Positions 22,539 to 30,752 of a stretch of 33,899 bases of DNA are shown piece by piece (the stretch's first letter is position 1; each line of letters begins with the position of its first letter). Source of the stretch: Deltaproteobacteria bacterium (GTDB taxonomy: Bacteria; Desulfobacterota; BSN033; UBA1163); NCBI GenBank assembly GCA_016875255.1, contig VGRU01000012.1:1-33899 (forward strand), given 5' to 3'. The position numbers and the translations under genes are program-made. Under the pieces are notes generated by a model, which was given only the letters and a program-made list of their open reading frames with translations, did not search any database and had not been told where the DNA came from.

Positions 22539-22784
22539 ATGGAAAGCTCAAATTCCAAAGTTGAAAGTTCAAAAATAGAAGAGAACGACCAAAGACCGGA
22601 GGAGATAAGACCCGAAGGAGAGAAAAAGCGGGAAGTGGATCTCAACGCCCTCTTTCCCGGGAAGGATTATGATCTGAATCGCCTCTTTCCCGATGAGGGG
22701 ACCAAGAAGCTTCTGCATGAACTGAAAAGAAACAAGAGGGATATCGACCGGTTTATCAAAGGTCTCAATCTCGAGGAGGAGTAG
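22539..22784 (+). CDS. Small charged protein of unknown function
   Basis: The 81-residue protein is rich in Glu, Lys and Asn and lacks a signal peptide or membrane helix. After a disordered-looking 30-residue start it carries two similar motifs, DLNALFPGKDY and DLNRLFPDEG, and a helical C-terminus (KKLLHELKRNKRDIDRFIKG). The repeated DLNxLFP motif could be a docking peptide. Its stop codon directly precedes the start of the zinc-ribbon gene, so the two form an operon. I do not recognise the family. Confidence 0.65.
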   Translation: MESSNSKVESSKIEENDQRPEEIRPEGEKKREVDLNALFPGKDYDLNRLFPDEGTKKLLHELKRNKRDIDRFIKGLNLEEE

Positions 22785-23033
22785 ATGAAGTGCCCCCGTT
22801 GTGAAGAAGCACTGCCTTCCATTCTTTGTGTGGAATGCGGGAAAGGAATACCGGAAGGGAGCTGTTTCTGCTGCTGGTGCGGAAACCCGGTCCTGACGAA
22901 AGGTGATGAGAGCGATTTGTCGGAGAGGGTGTTATGCATCGACGGAAGCTGCATCGGAGTCATCAATGAGTCGGGAATCTGTAACATCTGCGGGAAGCCC
23001 TCTGCTGGAAGTCTGGAACATAAAAGTCATTAA
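22785..23033 (+). CDS. Small multi-zinc-ribbon protein
   Basis: The 82-residue protein has many cysteines in paired knuckles: C3/C6, C15/C18, a C27-C29-C30-C32 cluster, C51/C56 and C66/C69. This is enough for two or three zinc ribbons. The C-terminal part (CIDGSC...GICNICGKP) resembles a short zinc motif seen at the ends of various bacterial proteins. It probably acts by binding nucleic acid or protein. The ribosome site GGAGGAG lies in the last codons of the preceding gene, so translation is coupled. Confidence 0.75.
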   Translation: MKCPRCEEALPSILCVECGKGIPEGSCFCCWCGNPVLTKGDESDLSERVLCIDGSCIGVINESGICNICGKPSAGSLEHKSH

Positions 23034-23159
23034 TTAAAAGGTGACGATTAACCTGCCTGCCGGCAGGCAGGGAGGCTCGTTTCGTGAGATTGAAATTGAC
23101 GTTTATTGTTGTCGAAGCTCGTATCGAATCTCGTATATGGATACTGGATACTCGAACTT

Positions 23160-23472
23160 CTAATTAGCAATTAGGTAAACCCCCGGCTCTGCCGGGGGAC
23201 TCGCAGAGTTTGACATTTTCGGGAATATAAATTGTTTGAAATCGTTTTATAAAATCCCTCCCAACCTCCCTTTGCCCTCCGGGTCAGAGACCGCTCTGGG
23301 TCGGAGACCAAAGGGAGGAGAAATCTTTCCCCCTTTTGACAAATGGTTCGGCATGCTCACCATCCTGAGCTTGTCGAAGGAGGGGGATGAAGGGGGATTA
23401 GATTCTTTTGCGATTGCGGATAGGCCCCTTTGAGGGGCCAGCAATCGTAAAGCCCCCAGCTTTGCTGGGGGA
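23160..23472. repeat. Long dispersed repeat (copy 1)
   Basis: It begins CTAATTAGCAATTAGGTAAA followed by a CCCCCGGC-TCT-GCCGGGGG hairpin and ends with GCCCCCAGC-TTT-GCTGGGGG. It matches copy 2 at 33667-33899 in the same orientation over most of its length. Copy 1 has two extra segments: about 34 bp near 23274-23308 and about 35 bp near 23342-23378 containing CCTGAGCTTGTCGAA. The 598-bp gap at 23034-23631 otherwise holds a CCTGCCTGCCGGCAGGCAGG palindrome at 23051, GTATCG-type repeats and the lon promoter. Confidence 0.85.
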
Positions 23473-23559
23473 TATTTACTTCGAGCCTCTTGCTTCGATA
23501 CCAGCATCGTCACCCATAACCGTTTGACTATCCATTTTAAATCATTGGGATAGATTACA

Positions 23560-23588
23560 TTGACAGGCGGGATGGCAGTGATTATGTT
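23560..23588 (+). promoter_or_regulatory. Probable lon promoter
   Basis: TTGACA (23560-23565) and TATGTT (23583-23588) are separated by 17 bp; a TATACT also follows at 23588-23593. No CIRCE or sigma-32 pattern was seen. The leader carries a GGGAGG ribosome site before the ATG at 23632. Confidence 0.55.
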
Positions 23589-23631
23589 ATACTTGAACAC
23601 ACTGATTTGAAGATAAACCCGGGAGGTTGTC

Positions 23632-26046
23632 ATGATTTTTTTGCCAAAGAGCGGCGCAGATAAGGAGGAGAAGGGAAGGGATGAAAAGATTATTGTCCCT
23701 CCCGAACTTCCCATCCTTCCCCTGAGAGGGACTGTGCTTTACCCTGACCTGATTTTGCCCATTATGGTGGGCAGAAAGAGGTCTGTCAAATTGATCGATG
23801 ATGCCATGGATTCGAACCGGATCATCGGCATCGTCACTCAAAAGCGATCCGAAATCGAAGAACCGAAGGAGGGCGATCTCTATTCGGTCGGAGTCGCCGC
23901 ACTGATTCTCAGGATGATCCGGGAGCTGGATGGAAGCCAGCGGGTGATCGTCCAGGGCGTTTCGAGGATCAAGGTGAGGGAATATATTCAGAGAGAGCCC
24001 TATTTCAAGGCGCGGACGGATGCCATCGAAGAGGGATTTGCGCTGGGCGTGGAGATAGAAGCTCTGATGATGAACCTAAAGAATCTTTTTCAGAGGGCGG
24101 TTGAGCTGGCCCCTTATCTCACCTCTGAGCTTGGCTCGATGGTCAGTAACATTAAATCCCCTCCCATTCTTGCCGACCTGATTGCCTCCAATCTCAATGT
24201 CTCCACTCCTGAAAAGCAGTCGATTCTGGAGACGATTGATGTCCGGGAGCGGCTGACAAAAGTCCATCTCATCCTGAACAAAGAGGTTCAAGTTCTGGAG
24301 CTTGGCAATAAGATCCAATCCCAGGTGAAGGAGGATATGGATCGGACTCAAAGAGAGTACTACCTTCGTGAGCAGTTGAAGGCCATCAAAAAAGAGCTGG
24401 GAGAATTAGATGATCACTCCAGCGAGATCAAAGAATTAAGGGAGAAGGTTAAGAAGGCTAAGATGCCGCCCGAGGTGGTTACCGCGGCGGAGAAGGAGTT
24501 GGAGCGTCTGTCTAAAATTCCTCCGGCCTCGGCGGAATATACGGTTGCCAGAACCTATCTCGACTGGCTGGTGGAGCTTCCATGGTCGGAGGCGACCGAG
24601 GATAATCTTGAAATTAAAAACGCCCAGAAGACGCTGGACGAGGACCATTACGATCTGGAAAAGGTGAAGAAGAGGATTCTCGAATACCTGGCCGTCAGGA
24701 AACTAAAATCCGATATGAAGGGGCCGATCCTCTGCTTCGTGGGTCCGCCAGGGGTCGGAAAGACCTCTCTCGGAAAATCGATCGCCCGGGCCATGGGACG
24801 AAAATTCATGCGGCTCTCTTTGGGCGGGGTAAGGGATGAAGCGGAGATCCGGGGACACCGGAGAACCTATGTGGGCGCTCTGCCCGGCCGGATCATTCAG
24901 GGGGTCAAGAGGGCAGGATCGAACAATCCCGTCTTCATGTTAGACGAAGTCGATAAAATCGGAATGGACTTCCGCGGAGACCCCTCTTCCGCCCTTCTCG
25001 AAGTCCTGGATCCGGAACAGAACTTCTCCTTTTCGGATCACTATATCGATCTGCCCTTCGACCTTTCAAAGGTGATGTTTATCACCACCGCCAACGTACT
25101 TGACACCATTCCGCCGGCCCTTCGAGACCGGATGGAGACCCTGGAACTTCCGGGGTATAGCGAAGATCAGAAGATGATGATTGCCAAGGAATTTCTGATC
25201 CTGAAGCAGATCACCGAACACGGGTTGACTCCCGAGTACATCGAATTTCAGGATGCGGCCCTTCAGATCATCATCAACTCTTATACGCGTGAGGCAGGGG
25301 TGAGAAACCTGGAGAGGGAGATTGCCGCCATCTGCCGCGGGGTGGCCAAAGATGTGGCCTCAGAGAATAATCATGAAAAGGTGACCATTTCTCCTGAGCT
25401 CCTCCATAAATTTCTTGGGCCGGTGAAGTTCTTCCCTGAAGTGGCGGAGCGAACCTCTGAGCCGGGCGTGGCCACGGGGCTGGCCTGGACGCCCACCGGA
25501 GGGGATATCATCTTTGTGGAGGCCACGAAGATGAGAGGGGAGAAGGGATTGACATTGACCGGTCAGCTTGGCGATGTGATGAAAGAGTCCGCCCAGGCGG
25601 CGCTGGCCTATGTGCGATCGAAAGCAAAAGATCTTGGGATTGAAGAAGACTTCTTTGCGAAGCATGACATTCACATCCATGTCCCTGCGGGCGCCATTCC
25701 AAAAGACGGGCCCTCGGCTGGAATCACGATGTTTATCGCTCTGACCTCTCTTTTGACAAACAAACCTGTCCGAAATGATGTGGCCCTGACCGGAGAAATC
25801 ACCCTGAGAGGCCTCGTCCTTCCGGTCGGAGGGATCAAGGAGAAGGTCCTGGCCGGAATGCGCGCAGGGATCAAGACGATCATCCTTCCAAAGAAGAACG
25901 AAAAGGATCTGGAGGAAATCCCGGAACATATCCGAAATCAGTTGAGTTTCAAGTTTATTCAGAAGATGGATGAGGCCATTGAACTGGCCCTCAAACATCC
26001 TGAACTGCCGAAGCAGGAACACGGAGCATTGACCATTACCGCCTGA
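23632..26046 (+). CDS. lon: ATP-dependent protease Lon
   Basis: The 804-residue protein has full Lon architecture. The N-terminal substrate-binding domain (about 20-220, opening with [13 protein letters not shown]) leads through a coiled coil to the AAA+ module (about 340-600, Walker [10 protein letters not shown] with K377, Walker [12 protein letters not shown]). The C-terminal serine protease domain has the catalytic dyad S695 (KDGPSAGIT) and K738 (GGIKEK). The length is near the 780-820 typical of LonA. Lon degrades misfolded and selected regulatory proteins in the cytoplasm. The gene is followed at 18 bp by a Memo-like gene that probably shares its transcript. Confidence 0.98.
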   Translation: MIFLPKSGADKEEKGRDEKIIVPPELPILPLRGTVLYPDLILPIMVGRKRSVKLIDDAMDSNRIIGIVTQKRSEIEEPKEGDLYSVGVAALILRMIRELDGSQRVIVQGVSRIKVREYIQREPYFKARTDAIEEGFALGVEIEALMMNLKNLFQRAVELAPYLTSELGSMVSNIKSPPILADLIASNLNVSTPEKQSILETIDVRERLTKVHLILNKEVQVLELGNKIQSQVKEDMDRTQREYYLREQLKAIKKELGELDDHSSEIKELREKVKKAKMPPEVVTAAEKELERLSKIPPASAEYTVARTYLDWLVELPWSEATEDNLEIKNAQKTLDEDHYDLEKVKKRILEYLAVRKLKSDMKGPILCFVGPPGVGKTSLGKSIARAMGRKFMRLSLGGVRDEAEIRGHRRTYVGALPGRIIQGVKRAGSNNPVFMLDEVDKIGMDFRGDPSSALLEVLDPEQNFSFSDHYIDLPFDLSKVMFITTANVLDTIPPALRDRMETLELPGYSEDQKMMIAKEFLILKQITEHGLTPEYIEFQDAALQIIINSYTREAGVRNLEREIAAICRGVAKDVASENNHEKVTISPELLHKFLGPVKFFPEVAERTSEPGVATGLAWTPTGGDIIFVEATKMRGEKGLTLTGQLGDVMKESAQAALAYVRSKAKDLGIEEDFFAKHDIHIHVPAGAIPKDGPSAGITMFIALTSLLTNKPVRNDVALTGEITLRGLVLPVGGIKEKVLAGMRAGIKTIILPKKNEKDLEEIPEHIRNQLSFKFIQKMDEAIELALKHPELPKQEHGALTITA

Positions 26047-26064
26047 TGAGAGCACGGAAGTTAC

Positions 26065-27291
26065 GTGGATTTCCCCAAGCTCAGAAATGTAAATATCTTT
26101 CCTGTTCAGATGTCGGGTCAGTCCCTGCTCTGTCTTCAGGATCCTCAGAATATTAGCGACAAGGCCCTCTTTCTGCCCCCTCCTCTTTACTTCATCATCT
26201 CCCTCTTCGATGGCTGCCATTCGATTCTCGATATTCAGGCAGAATACATGAGGCAATTCGGAGAATTCCTTTTTACGGAAAAGATCGAACAGATCGTCCA
26301 TCAACTTGATGAAACTCTTTTCCTCGAAGGGGACAGATTCCGAGAAGCCCTGCGCCAGAAAGAGGAGGAGTTTAAGAAGTCTTCTTTTAGAGAGGCCGCT
26401 TTTGCCGGAAAAAGTTACGAGAAAGAACCCGAAAAGCTGAGGGATCAACTTTCGGGGTATTTTAGCGGGCCGGAGGGTCCGGGGCCGCTCCCGGAGAAAA
26501 AAGAGAAAACGGGATTAAAAGGCGTGATTGCTCCGCACATCGATTTTCAGAGGGGAGGTTCCTGTTACGCCTTTGCCCATCATGAGATGTGGCAGAACCG
26601 TTTGCCGGACTGCTTCATCCTCTTTGGGACAGCCCATACCCAGATGAACCATCCTTTCTCTCTGACCCGAAAGGAGTTCATCACCCCGCTTGGCCCTTTA
26701 GAGGTGGATCGAGAGCTGGTCGATGCGATTCAATCCCGATGCCCGGACGACCTTTTCATGGACGAGGGGATTCATCGGAGCGAGCATTCGATCGAGTTTC
26801 AGTGCGTCTTTCTCCGGTATCTCTTTCCAGAGCCCGCTGCGGTCAGGATCGTTCCCATTCTGAGCGGATCATTCCATGAGGCGGTTGAGAGAGGGATTTC
26901 GCCGATGGAACTTCCTGCCATCCGTCAGTTCATTGAGGCCATCAAAGAATCAGTCTCCTCCCTTGGGAGGGAGGTCTGCTATATTGCCAGCGCTGACCTC
27001 GCCCATCTGGGGCTTCAGTTCGGTGACAGGGATGGAATCGGAGAGTATGACCTGCGAATCCTCGAGTCGGAAGATCGGGAGATGCTAAACCATCTGGAAA
27101 GAGCGGATGGGGATGGGTTCTTCTCTTCCATTTCAAGGGAAGGGGATCGAAAGAGGATCTGCGGACTGCCGGCCATCTATGCGATGCTCAAGGTGATGAA
27201 AGCAGAGAAGGGCAGACTCCTCAAATATGGGCGGGCCTTCACTCCGGAGACGCAATCCGTCGTTACCTTTGCGAGTCTGGCCTTTTATTAA
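26065..27291 (+). CDS. AmmeMemoRadiSam system protein B (Memo-like) with N-terminal winged-helix-like region
   Basis: The 408-residue protein starts at GTG, with GGAAG upstream and 18 bp after lon. Residues 1-110 resemble a PqqD-like winged helix (FDGCHSILDIQAEY). Residues 145-405 are a Memo domain, structurally related to class III extradiol dioxygenases, with its motifs APHIDFQRGG (H158) and HSIEFQ (H241). In bacteria Memo proteins often occur with an AMMECR1-domain protein and a radical SAM enzyme; neither is in this window. The catalysed reaction is unknown. Pairing with lon suggests cotranscription, not necessarily shared function. Confidence 0.9.
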   Translation: MDFPKLRNVNIFPVQMSGQSLLCLQDPQNISDKALFLPPPLYFIISLFDGCHSILDIQAEYMRQFGEFLFTEKIEQIVHQLDETLFLEGDRFREALRQKEEEFKKSSFREAAFAGKSYEKEPEKLRDQLSGYFSGPEGPGPLPEKKEKTGLKGVIAPHIDFQRGGSCYAFAHHEMWQNRLPDCFILFGTAHTQMNHPFSLTRKEFITPLGPLEVDRELVDAIQSRCPDDLFMDEGIHRSEHSIEFQCVFLRYLFPEPAAVRIVPILSGSFHEAVERGISPMELPAIRQFIEAIKESVSSLGREVCYIASADLAHLGLQFGDRDGIGEYDLRILESEDREMLNHLERADGDGFFSSISREGDRKRICGLPAIYAMLKVMKAEKGRLLKYGRAFTPETQSVVTFASLAFY

Positions 27292-27292
27292 A

Positions 27293-27373
27293 TTTCGGAT
27301 TGCGGATTTCGGATTGCGGAATAGAAAATTATGATTTTTAATTCCGAAATCCGCATTCCAAAATCCGAAATTG
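27293..27373. repeat. Inverted repeat, AATTTCGGATTGCGG type
   Basis: TTTCGGATTGCGGATTTCGG (from 27295) is mirrored by CCGAAATCCGCATTCC and AATCCGAAA to about 27371. It belongs to the same family as the repeat at 7429-7495, and lies between convergent genes. Confidence 0.7.
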
Positions 27374-27376
27374 GAC

Positions 27377-27616
27377 TCAGGAGGGTTTGGTTCTGATTTT
27401 GTCGAGGGAAGGGTAGATCTGGGAGAGTTTGGTCTCGATCTCCGGAGGGAAGTCGATCTGGAGGTTAAGGATCTTCTCCCTGACAAGGGCAAGGGTCCCC
27501 AACTTTTCACTCACCTCTTTCGGGGTGACTCTACTCAATCTCTTTGAAACCTCTTTGACCTCCTCATTGAGGAATTCGACCAACTTCAAAACTTCTGAGA
27601 CCTTTTTCTTGGACAT
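27377..27616 (-). CDS. Short helical protein of unknown function
   Basis: The 79-residue protein is predicted to be almost entirely helical. It has a lysine-rich start (MSKKKVSEVLKLVEFL) and heptad-like hydrophobic spacing through residue 50, and the tail is rich in Pro, Glu and Lys. There is no signal peptide or known motif. AGGAGCGGAACGAGG precedes the ATG. It is 73 bp downstream of the transglutaminase-like gene on the same strand and may share its transcript. The family is not recognised. Confidence 0.6.
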   Translation of the reverse strand: MSKKKVSEVLKLVEFLNEEVKEVSKRLSRVTPKEVSEKLGTLALVREKILNLQIDFPPEIETKLSQIYPSLDKIRTKPS

Positions 27617-27689
27617 CCTCGTTCCGCTCCTTTGATCGATGCTTCCACCATACCCGATTTAAAAAGGGATTTCAAGCAGTTTAATTTGT

Positions 27690-28388
27690 CTATTGGTTCA
27701 ACACGTCCTCGGACTCAAAATCCCGAAGATTGCGCTCCCCATCTTCTTCAAACTTCCTGATCCAGCTGTTCACGCGGTCTTCCCCATAAGCCTTTTTCCA
27801 TCCGGCCACAATATGTTTCACCGGAATATCGGCAAAGATCCCTTCGAGCGCCACATATTCCATAAACTTCCGGTTTTCCGAATTATATGGCTGGAAGAGA
27901 GAATCTTCACGACCATTGAATTCAAGCGGTGATACGTTATGCCTTCGGCAGAGCTCCCGGTTGAATGCCGGCGTGGCCTTGACCCACTTTCCCTCAAGAT
28001 AAAGCTCCACAAAACCATGAGAGACAAAAAGATCGGTTCCGAGAAAATCGATGAGCTGTTTCGTGGCGAGATGGTTCCGGACGGTTGCCAGACCCACCCG
28101 CGAAGGAATGCCGCAGGCCCTTCCAAGGGCGCAGAGAAGGGAAGCCTTCGGCACACAGAAACTCCGGCCCCGCTTGAGCACATAACTCGCACTGTAATGT
28201 TCGGGCAGATAGAAAGGAGAGTAAGGGTCATAACGGATATCATCGCGGACGGCAAGGTAGAGTTTGACGGCCATCTCCACGGGATCGATAAGCCCGCCGG
28301 CAACTTCTAATGCAAATTCCCTGACGATCTTGTGGCCGCTGTCAATGATCGGTGTGGGTGTTAAAAAGGATTGAATATTTTCTTCCAT
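27690..28388 (-). CDS. Transglutaminase-like (papain-fold) domain protein
   Basis: The 232-residue cytoplasmic protein has a transglutaminase-like core at about residues 40-150. Candidate catalytic residues are C78 in GRSFCVPKASLL and H124 in FVSHGFVELYLEG. The position where the third residue, Asp, is usual reads KATPAFN (T139-P140), so the classical triad is incomplete; an Asn close by may substitute. The C-terminal 80 residues are a family-specific helical extension. Such bacterial proteins may be peptidases or amidases; the substrate is unknown. It is divergent from yjbQ. Confidence 0.85.
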   Translation of the reverse strand: MEENIQSFLTPTPIIDSGHKIVREFALEVAGGLIDPVEMAVKLYLAVRDDIRYDPYSPFYLPEHYSASYVLKRGRSFCVPKASLLCALGRACGIPSRVGLATVRNHLATKQLIDFLGTDLFVSHGFVELYLEGKWVKATPAFNRELCRRHNVSPLEFNGREDSLFQPYNSENRKFMEYVALEGIFADIPVKHIVAGWKKAYGEDRVNSWIRKFEEDGERNLRDFESEDVLNQ

Positions 28389-28539
28389 TTTCTTTCTCCT
28401 CTATACGGCCTGAAATGATCCCTTACAGTTTAAGGCATAATCTGAACCAGTGCAATCCCGCAATGTTTTATTGAGATTCTTCACCGGATGTGATATGAAA
28501 ATGAGTCATCGACGTTATATTGAAAGGGGAGGGAGAGTG

Positions 28540-28963
28540 ATGATTCAGACCCTTCAGGTGAGGAGTTCGAAGCAGACGGAGTTGATCGATATCACCCGGC
28601 CGGTCGCAGAAGCCATTCAAAAGACAGGAGTGAAAGAGGGCCTCTGTATGATTTTTACTCCCCATACGACCGCTGCGGTGACGATCAACGAAAATGCCGA
28701 TCCAAGCGTCCCCAAAGATATCCTGATGGAACTCAATAAGATCGTTCCCTTCGAGGATCGATACCAGCATCCTGAAGGGAATTCAGCGGCTCATATCAAG
28801 TCGAGCTTAGTCGGATGTTCGCGGGTCGAGCTTAGTCGGATGTTCGCGGACCCTGTTCATCGAATCAGGAAAACTCCTCCTCGGGACCTGGCAGGGGATC
28901 TTCTTCTGCGAATTCGATGGGCCGAGAAGCCGGCAGGTTCATGTGAAAGTGGTAAAAGGATAG
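28540..28963 (+). pseudogene. yjbQ: YjbQ-family (UPF0047) gene, frameshifted by a 25-bp duplication
   Basis: From the ATG at 28540 (GGGGAGGGAGAG upstream) the first 87 residues are a normal YjbQ protein: FTPHTTAAVTINENADPSV and the [16 protein letters not shown] motif are present. At 28800-28849 an identical 25-bp segment occurs twice in tandem. Because 25 is not a multiple of three, the frame shifts, giving an unrelated C-terminus that runs to 28968. Removing one copy restores [20 protein letters not shown] and an ordinary YjbQ ending at TAG 28963, 132 residues long, the usual size. The gene would be non-functional as written, unless the duplication is reversible or a sequencing or assembly artefact. 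YjbQ has been linked to thiamin phosphate synthesis. Confidence 0.9.
28800..28849. repeat. Perfect 25-bp tandem duplication inside yjbQ
   Basis: Bases 28800-28824 and 28825-28849 are identical. No other copy was seen in the window. The unit contains GAGCTTAGTCGGATGTTCGC and includes no obvious palindrome. Confidence 0.95.
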
Positions 28964-28964
28964 A

Positions 28965-29735
28965 ATGAATCAAGAAACCCTGTTTGAGGAAGTGGAGAAA
29001 ATTTTAGTTCAGGATTCCCGGCTCATTCACCTTCCTCCGGAAGGGAAAGTTGTCTTTGTGGGAGACACCCATGGAGATATGGATGCTTCGCAGAAGGTCC
29101 TCAGCCGTTACCTGAAGAAGCCTTACCGAATCGTCTTTTTAGGGGATTATGTGGATCGGGGGGATGACTCCGAAGAGAATATCAACTATTTGCTCCGGAT
29201 GAAACTTCAACATCCGGAAGAGATATTTCTCCTTGCGGGAAATCATGAGGGGCAAATGATCAAAGAGTTGCGCCCTGCCAATTTCTGGGAATCTCTTTTT
29301 CCCGGGGAGAGGGAACAATACGGACGGGTCTTCTCCACCTTGCCCCTCTGCGCCGCTTCGGCCAATGGACTGGTAGCCCTTCACGGCGCGCTACCCGAGT
29401 TGAAATCCCTTGAAGAGATCGATCGAATAGAGTGGGGAGACACCCATTGGGACAGGATCGTCTGGGGAGACTTTTTCGAAGGGGATGGGGATCTCCTGGG
29501 AGATTCATGGGGAAGGCCCCGATTCGGTGGAGCCTATTTTAAGCGTTTGATGGAAAGATACCGGAAAAAAGTGCTGGTCCGGTCCCACCAGCCCCATGCG
29601 CCTTCATTGATGTTTGAGAAGAGGTGTATTACTATTTTCACCTCCCAGGCCTATCCGTTGTCCCGGACGATTGTCATTGCCGATCTGGAAAAGGAGATCC
29701 GGGACGCAAAGGATGTAGTGATTGAAAAAATATAG
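28965..29735 (+). CDS. PPP-family Ser/Thr protein phosphatase (metallophosphoesterase)
   Basis: The 256-residue protein carries all PPP signatures: GDTHGD (33-38), GDYVDRG (60-66), GNHE (92-95), a late ALHGALP and VRSHQP. These bind two metal ions and catalyse phosphoester hydrolysis. The length and motif spacing fit a bacterial protein phosphatase of the PrpA/PP1 type rather than a nucleotidase. There is no export signal. The start overlaps the end of the yjbQ region, with AAAGGATAG upstream, so it probably lies in one transcription unit with yjbQ. The physiological substrate is unknown. Confidence 0.92.
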   Translation: MNQETLFEEVEKILVQDSRLIHLPPEGKVVFVGDTHGDMDASQKVLSRYLKKPYRIVFLGDYVDRGDDSEENINYLLRMKLQHPEEIFLLAGNHEGQMIKELRPANFWESLFPGEREQYGRVFSTLPLCAASANGLVALHGALPELKSLEEIDRIEWGDTHWDRIVWGDFFEGDGDLLGDSWGRPRFGGAYFKRLMERYRKKVLVRSHQPHAPSLMFEKRCITIFTSQAYPLSRTIVIADLEKEIRDAKDVVIEKI

Positions 29736-29739
29736 CCAA

Positions 29740-29886
29740 AGGTGATCAGGAAATCAGGCGACCAGGGAGCAGGATATCGGGATATCAGCATACCAGGAAA
29801 AGAAAGGAAAGCGTTACCTTCGTACTCTTATAATCCGATAACCTGATGTTCTGATCACCACAACCTGATAACCTGATTGCCTGATA
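29740..29886. repeat. Degenerate ATCAGGTTATCAGG repeats
   Basis: The gap between the two phosphatase genes holds repeats of GATCAGGAAATCAGG and, in inverted form, CCTGATAACCTGATGTTCTGATCACC. They can pair over about 20 bp. No coding potential was seen. Confidence 0.6.
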
Positions 29887-29906
29887 GCCTTTTTTTGAAG
29901 TCGGTA

Positions 29907-30548
29907 ATGATCATGCCCAGAATCATCTCTTTTGATATGGATGGAACGCTGGTTGATTCGGAGTTTACGGACTGGGTCTGGCTCGACGGAATCCCCACGC
30001 TTTATGCACGGAAGAAAGGCCTTTCCTTCGATGAGGCCAAGGCCCTGGTCGTGGAGGAATACCAGAAGGTCGGGGAAGGGGCGGTCGAGTGGTATGACAT
30101 CAAATACTGGTTCAGGTTTTTTCAACTCGACGAAACATGGAAGACCTTAATGGAGCGTTATGCCGACAAGATCAGCGCCTATGAAGATGGACATCACATC
30201 CTGAAGCGTTTAAAAGAGAGATACCCTTTGGTCCTGACCTCCAATGCGGGAAGGGAGTTTATCGATATTGAGATGGACGTCACAGGCATGGGAAGGTATT
30301 TCGATCACATCTTTTCAGCCACCTCTGATTTCCGGGCGGTGAAAAAGACATCCCAATTTTATCAGCGGATATGTGAAATCCTCAAGGCCGAACCCGGAGA
30401 GATCGTCCATGTGGGCGACCATTATGAATTCGACTATCTGGCTCCCCGTGCTTTAGGGATTCAGGCATTTTATCTGGACCGCTCGGGCAAACAGGATGGA
30501 GACTCCGTTCTCTCAGACCTGAGAGATCTGGAGAAGAAACTTTATTAA
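29907..30548 (+). CDS. HAD-superfamily phosphatase
   Basis: From the ATG at 29907 the product has 213 residues; 29913 is an equally possible start, and an upstream TTG at 29877 is unlikely. Motif I is FDMDGTLVD (nucleophile D10, D12), motif II is LTSNAG, motif III is the Lys in VKKTSQF, and motif IV is VGDHYEFDYL. A helical cap lies between motifs I and II, as in phosphoglycolate-phosphatase-like enzymes. The substrate cannot be assigned. No clear ribosome site is visible. Confidence 0.88.
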   Translation: MIMPRIISFDMDGTLVDSEFTDWVWLDGIPTLYARKKGLSFDEAKALVVEEYQKVGEGAVEWYDIKYWFRFFQLDETWKTLMERYADKISAYEDGHHILKRLKERYPLVLTSNAGREFIDIEMDVTGMGRYFDHIFSATSDFRAVKKTSQFYQRICEILKAEPGEIVHVGDHYEFDYLAPRALGIQAFYLDRSGKQDGDSVLSDLRDLEKKLY

Positions 30549-30658
30549 GGTAACCTCTAAAAATGTCATTCCGGCGAAAGCCGGAATCCAGAACTTCATG
30601 AAATCACTGGGCTCCTGCTTTCGCAGGAGTGACGAATTTGGAATTATTAGAGGTTCCC
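30549..30658. repeat. MITE-like element, GGTAACCTCTAA ends
   Basis: GGTAACCTCTAA (30549-30560) and the inverted TTAGAGGTTCCC (30647-30658) bound a 110-bp element. Its core runs from GTCATTCCGGCGAAAGCCGG to GCAGGAGTGAC at 30633. It starts at the base after the HAD stop codon and may end that transcript. Confidence 0.75.
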
Positions 30659-30752
30659 ATAAGAGTGCGCATGGAATGACAACAAAGTTATTTGCAATTG
30701 ATCGGATAAAAAATCCAAAAACCTTTTTGGTTCCGGCTAAGCCAATTTAGGT

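Noticed and set aside
23247..23714. A 155-residue minus-strand frame, and a similar one at 33671-33871
   Set aside because: Both arise from the long dispersed repeat; shared residues reflect the repeated DNA, and no start signal or protein-like composition supports them.
28389..28480. Second sigma-54 promoter upstream of the transglutaminase gene (minus strand)
   Set aside because: A GG-N10-GC spacing exists, but the flanking bases (TGGTTC and ATGC) fit the consensus poorly.
28450..28539. Longer N-terminus for yjbQ
   Set aside because: The family starts at the ATG at 28540, which has a strong ribosome site; the extra 30 residues match nothing typical of YjbQ.
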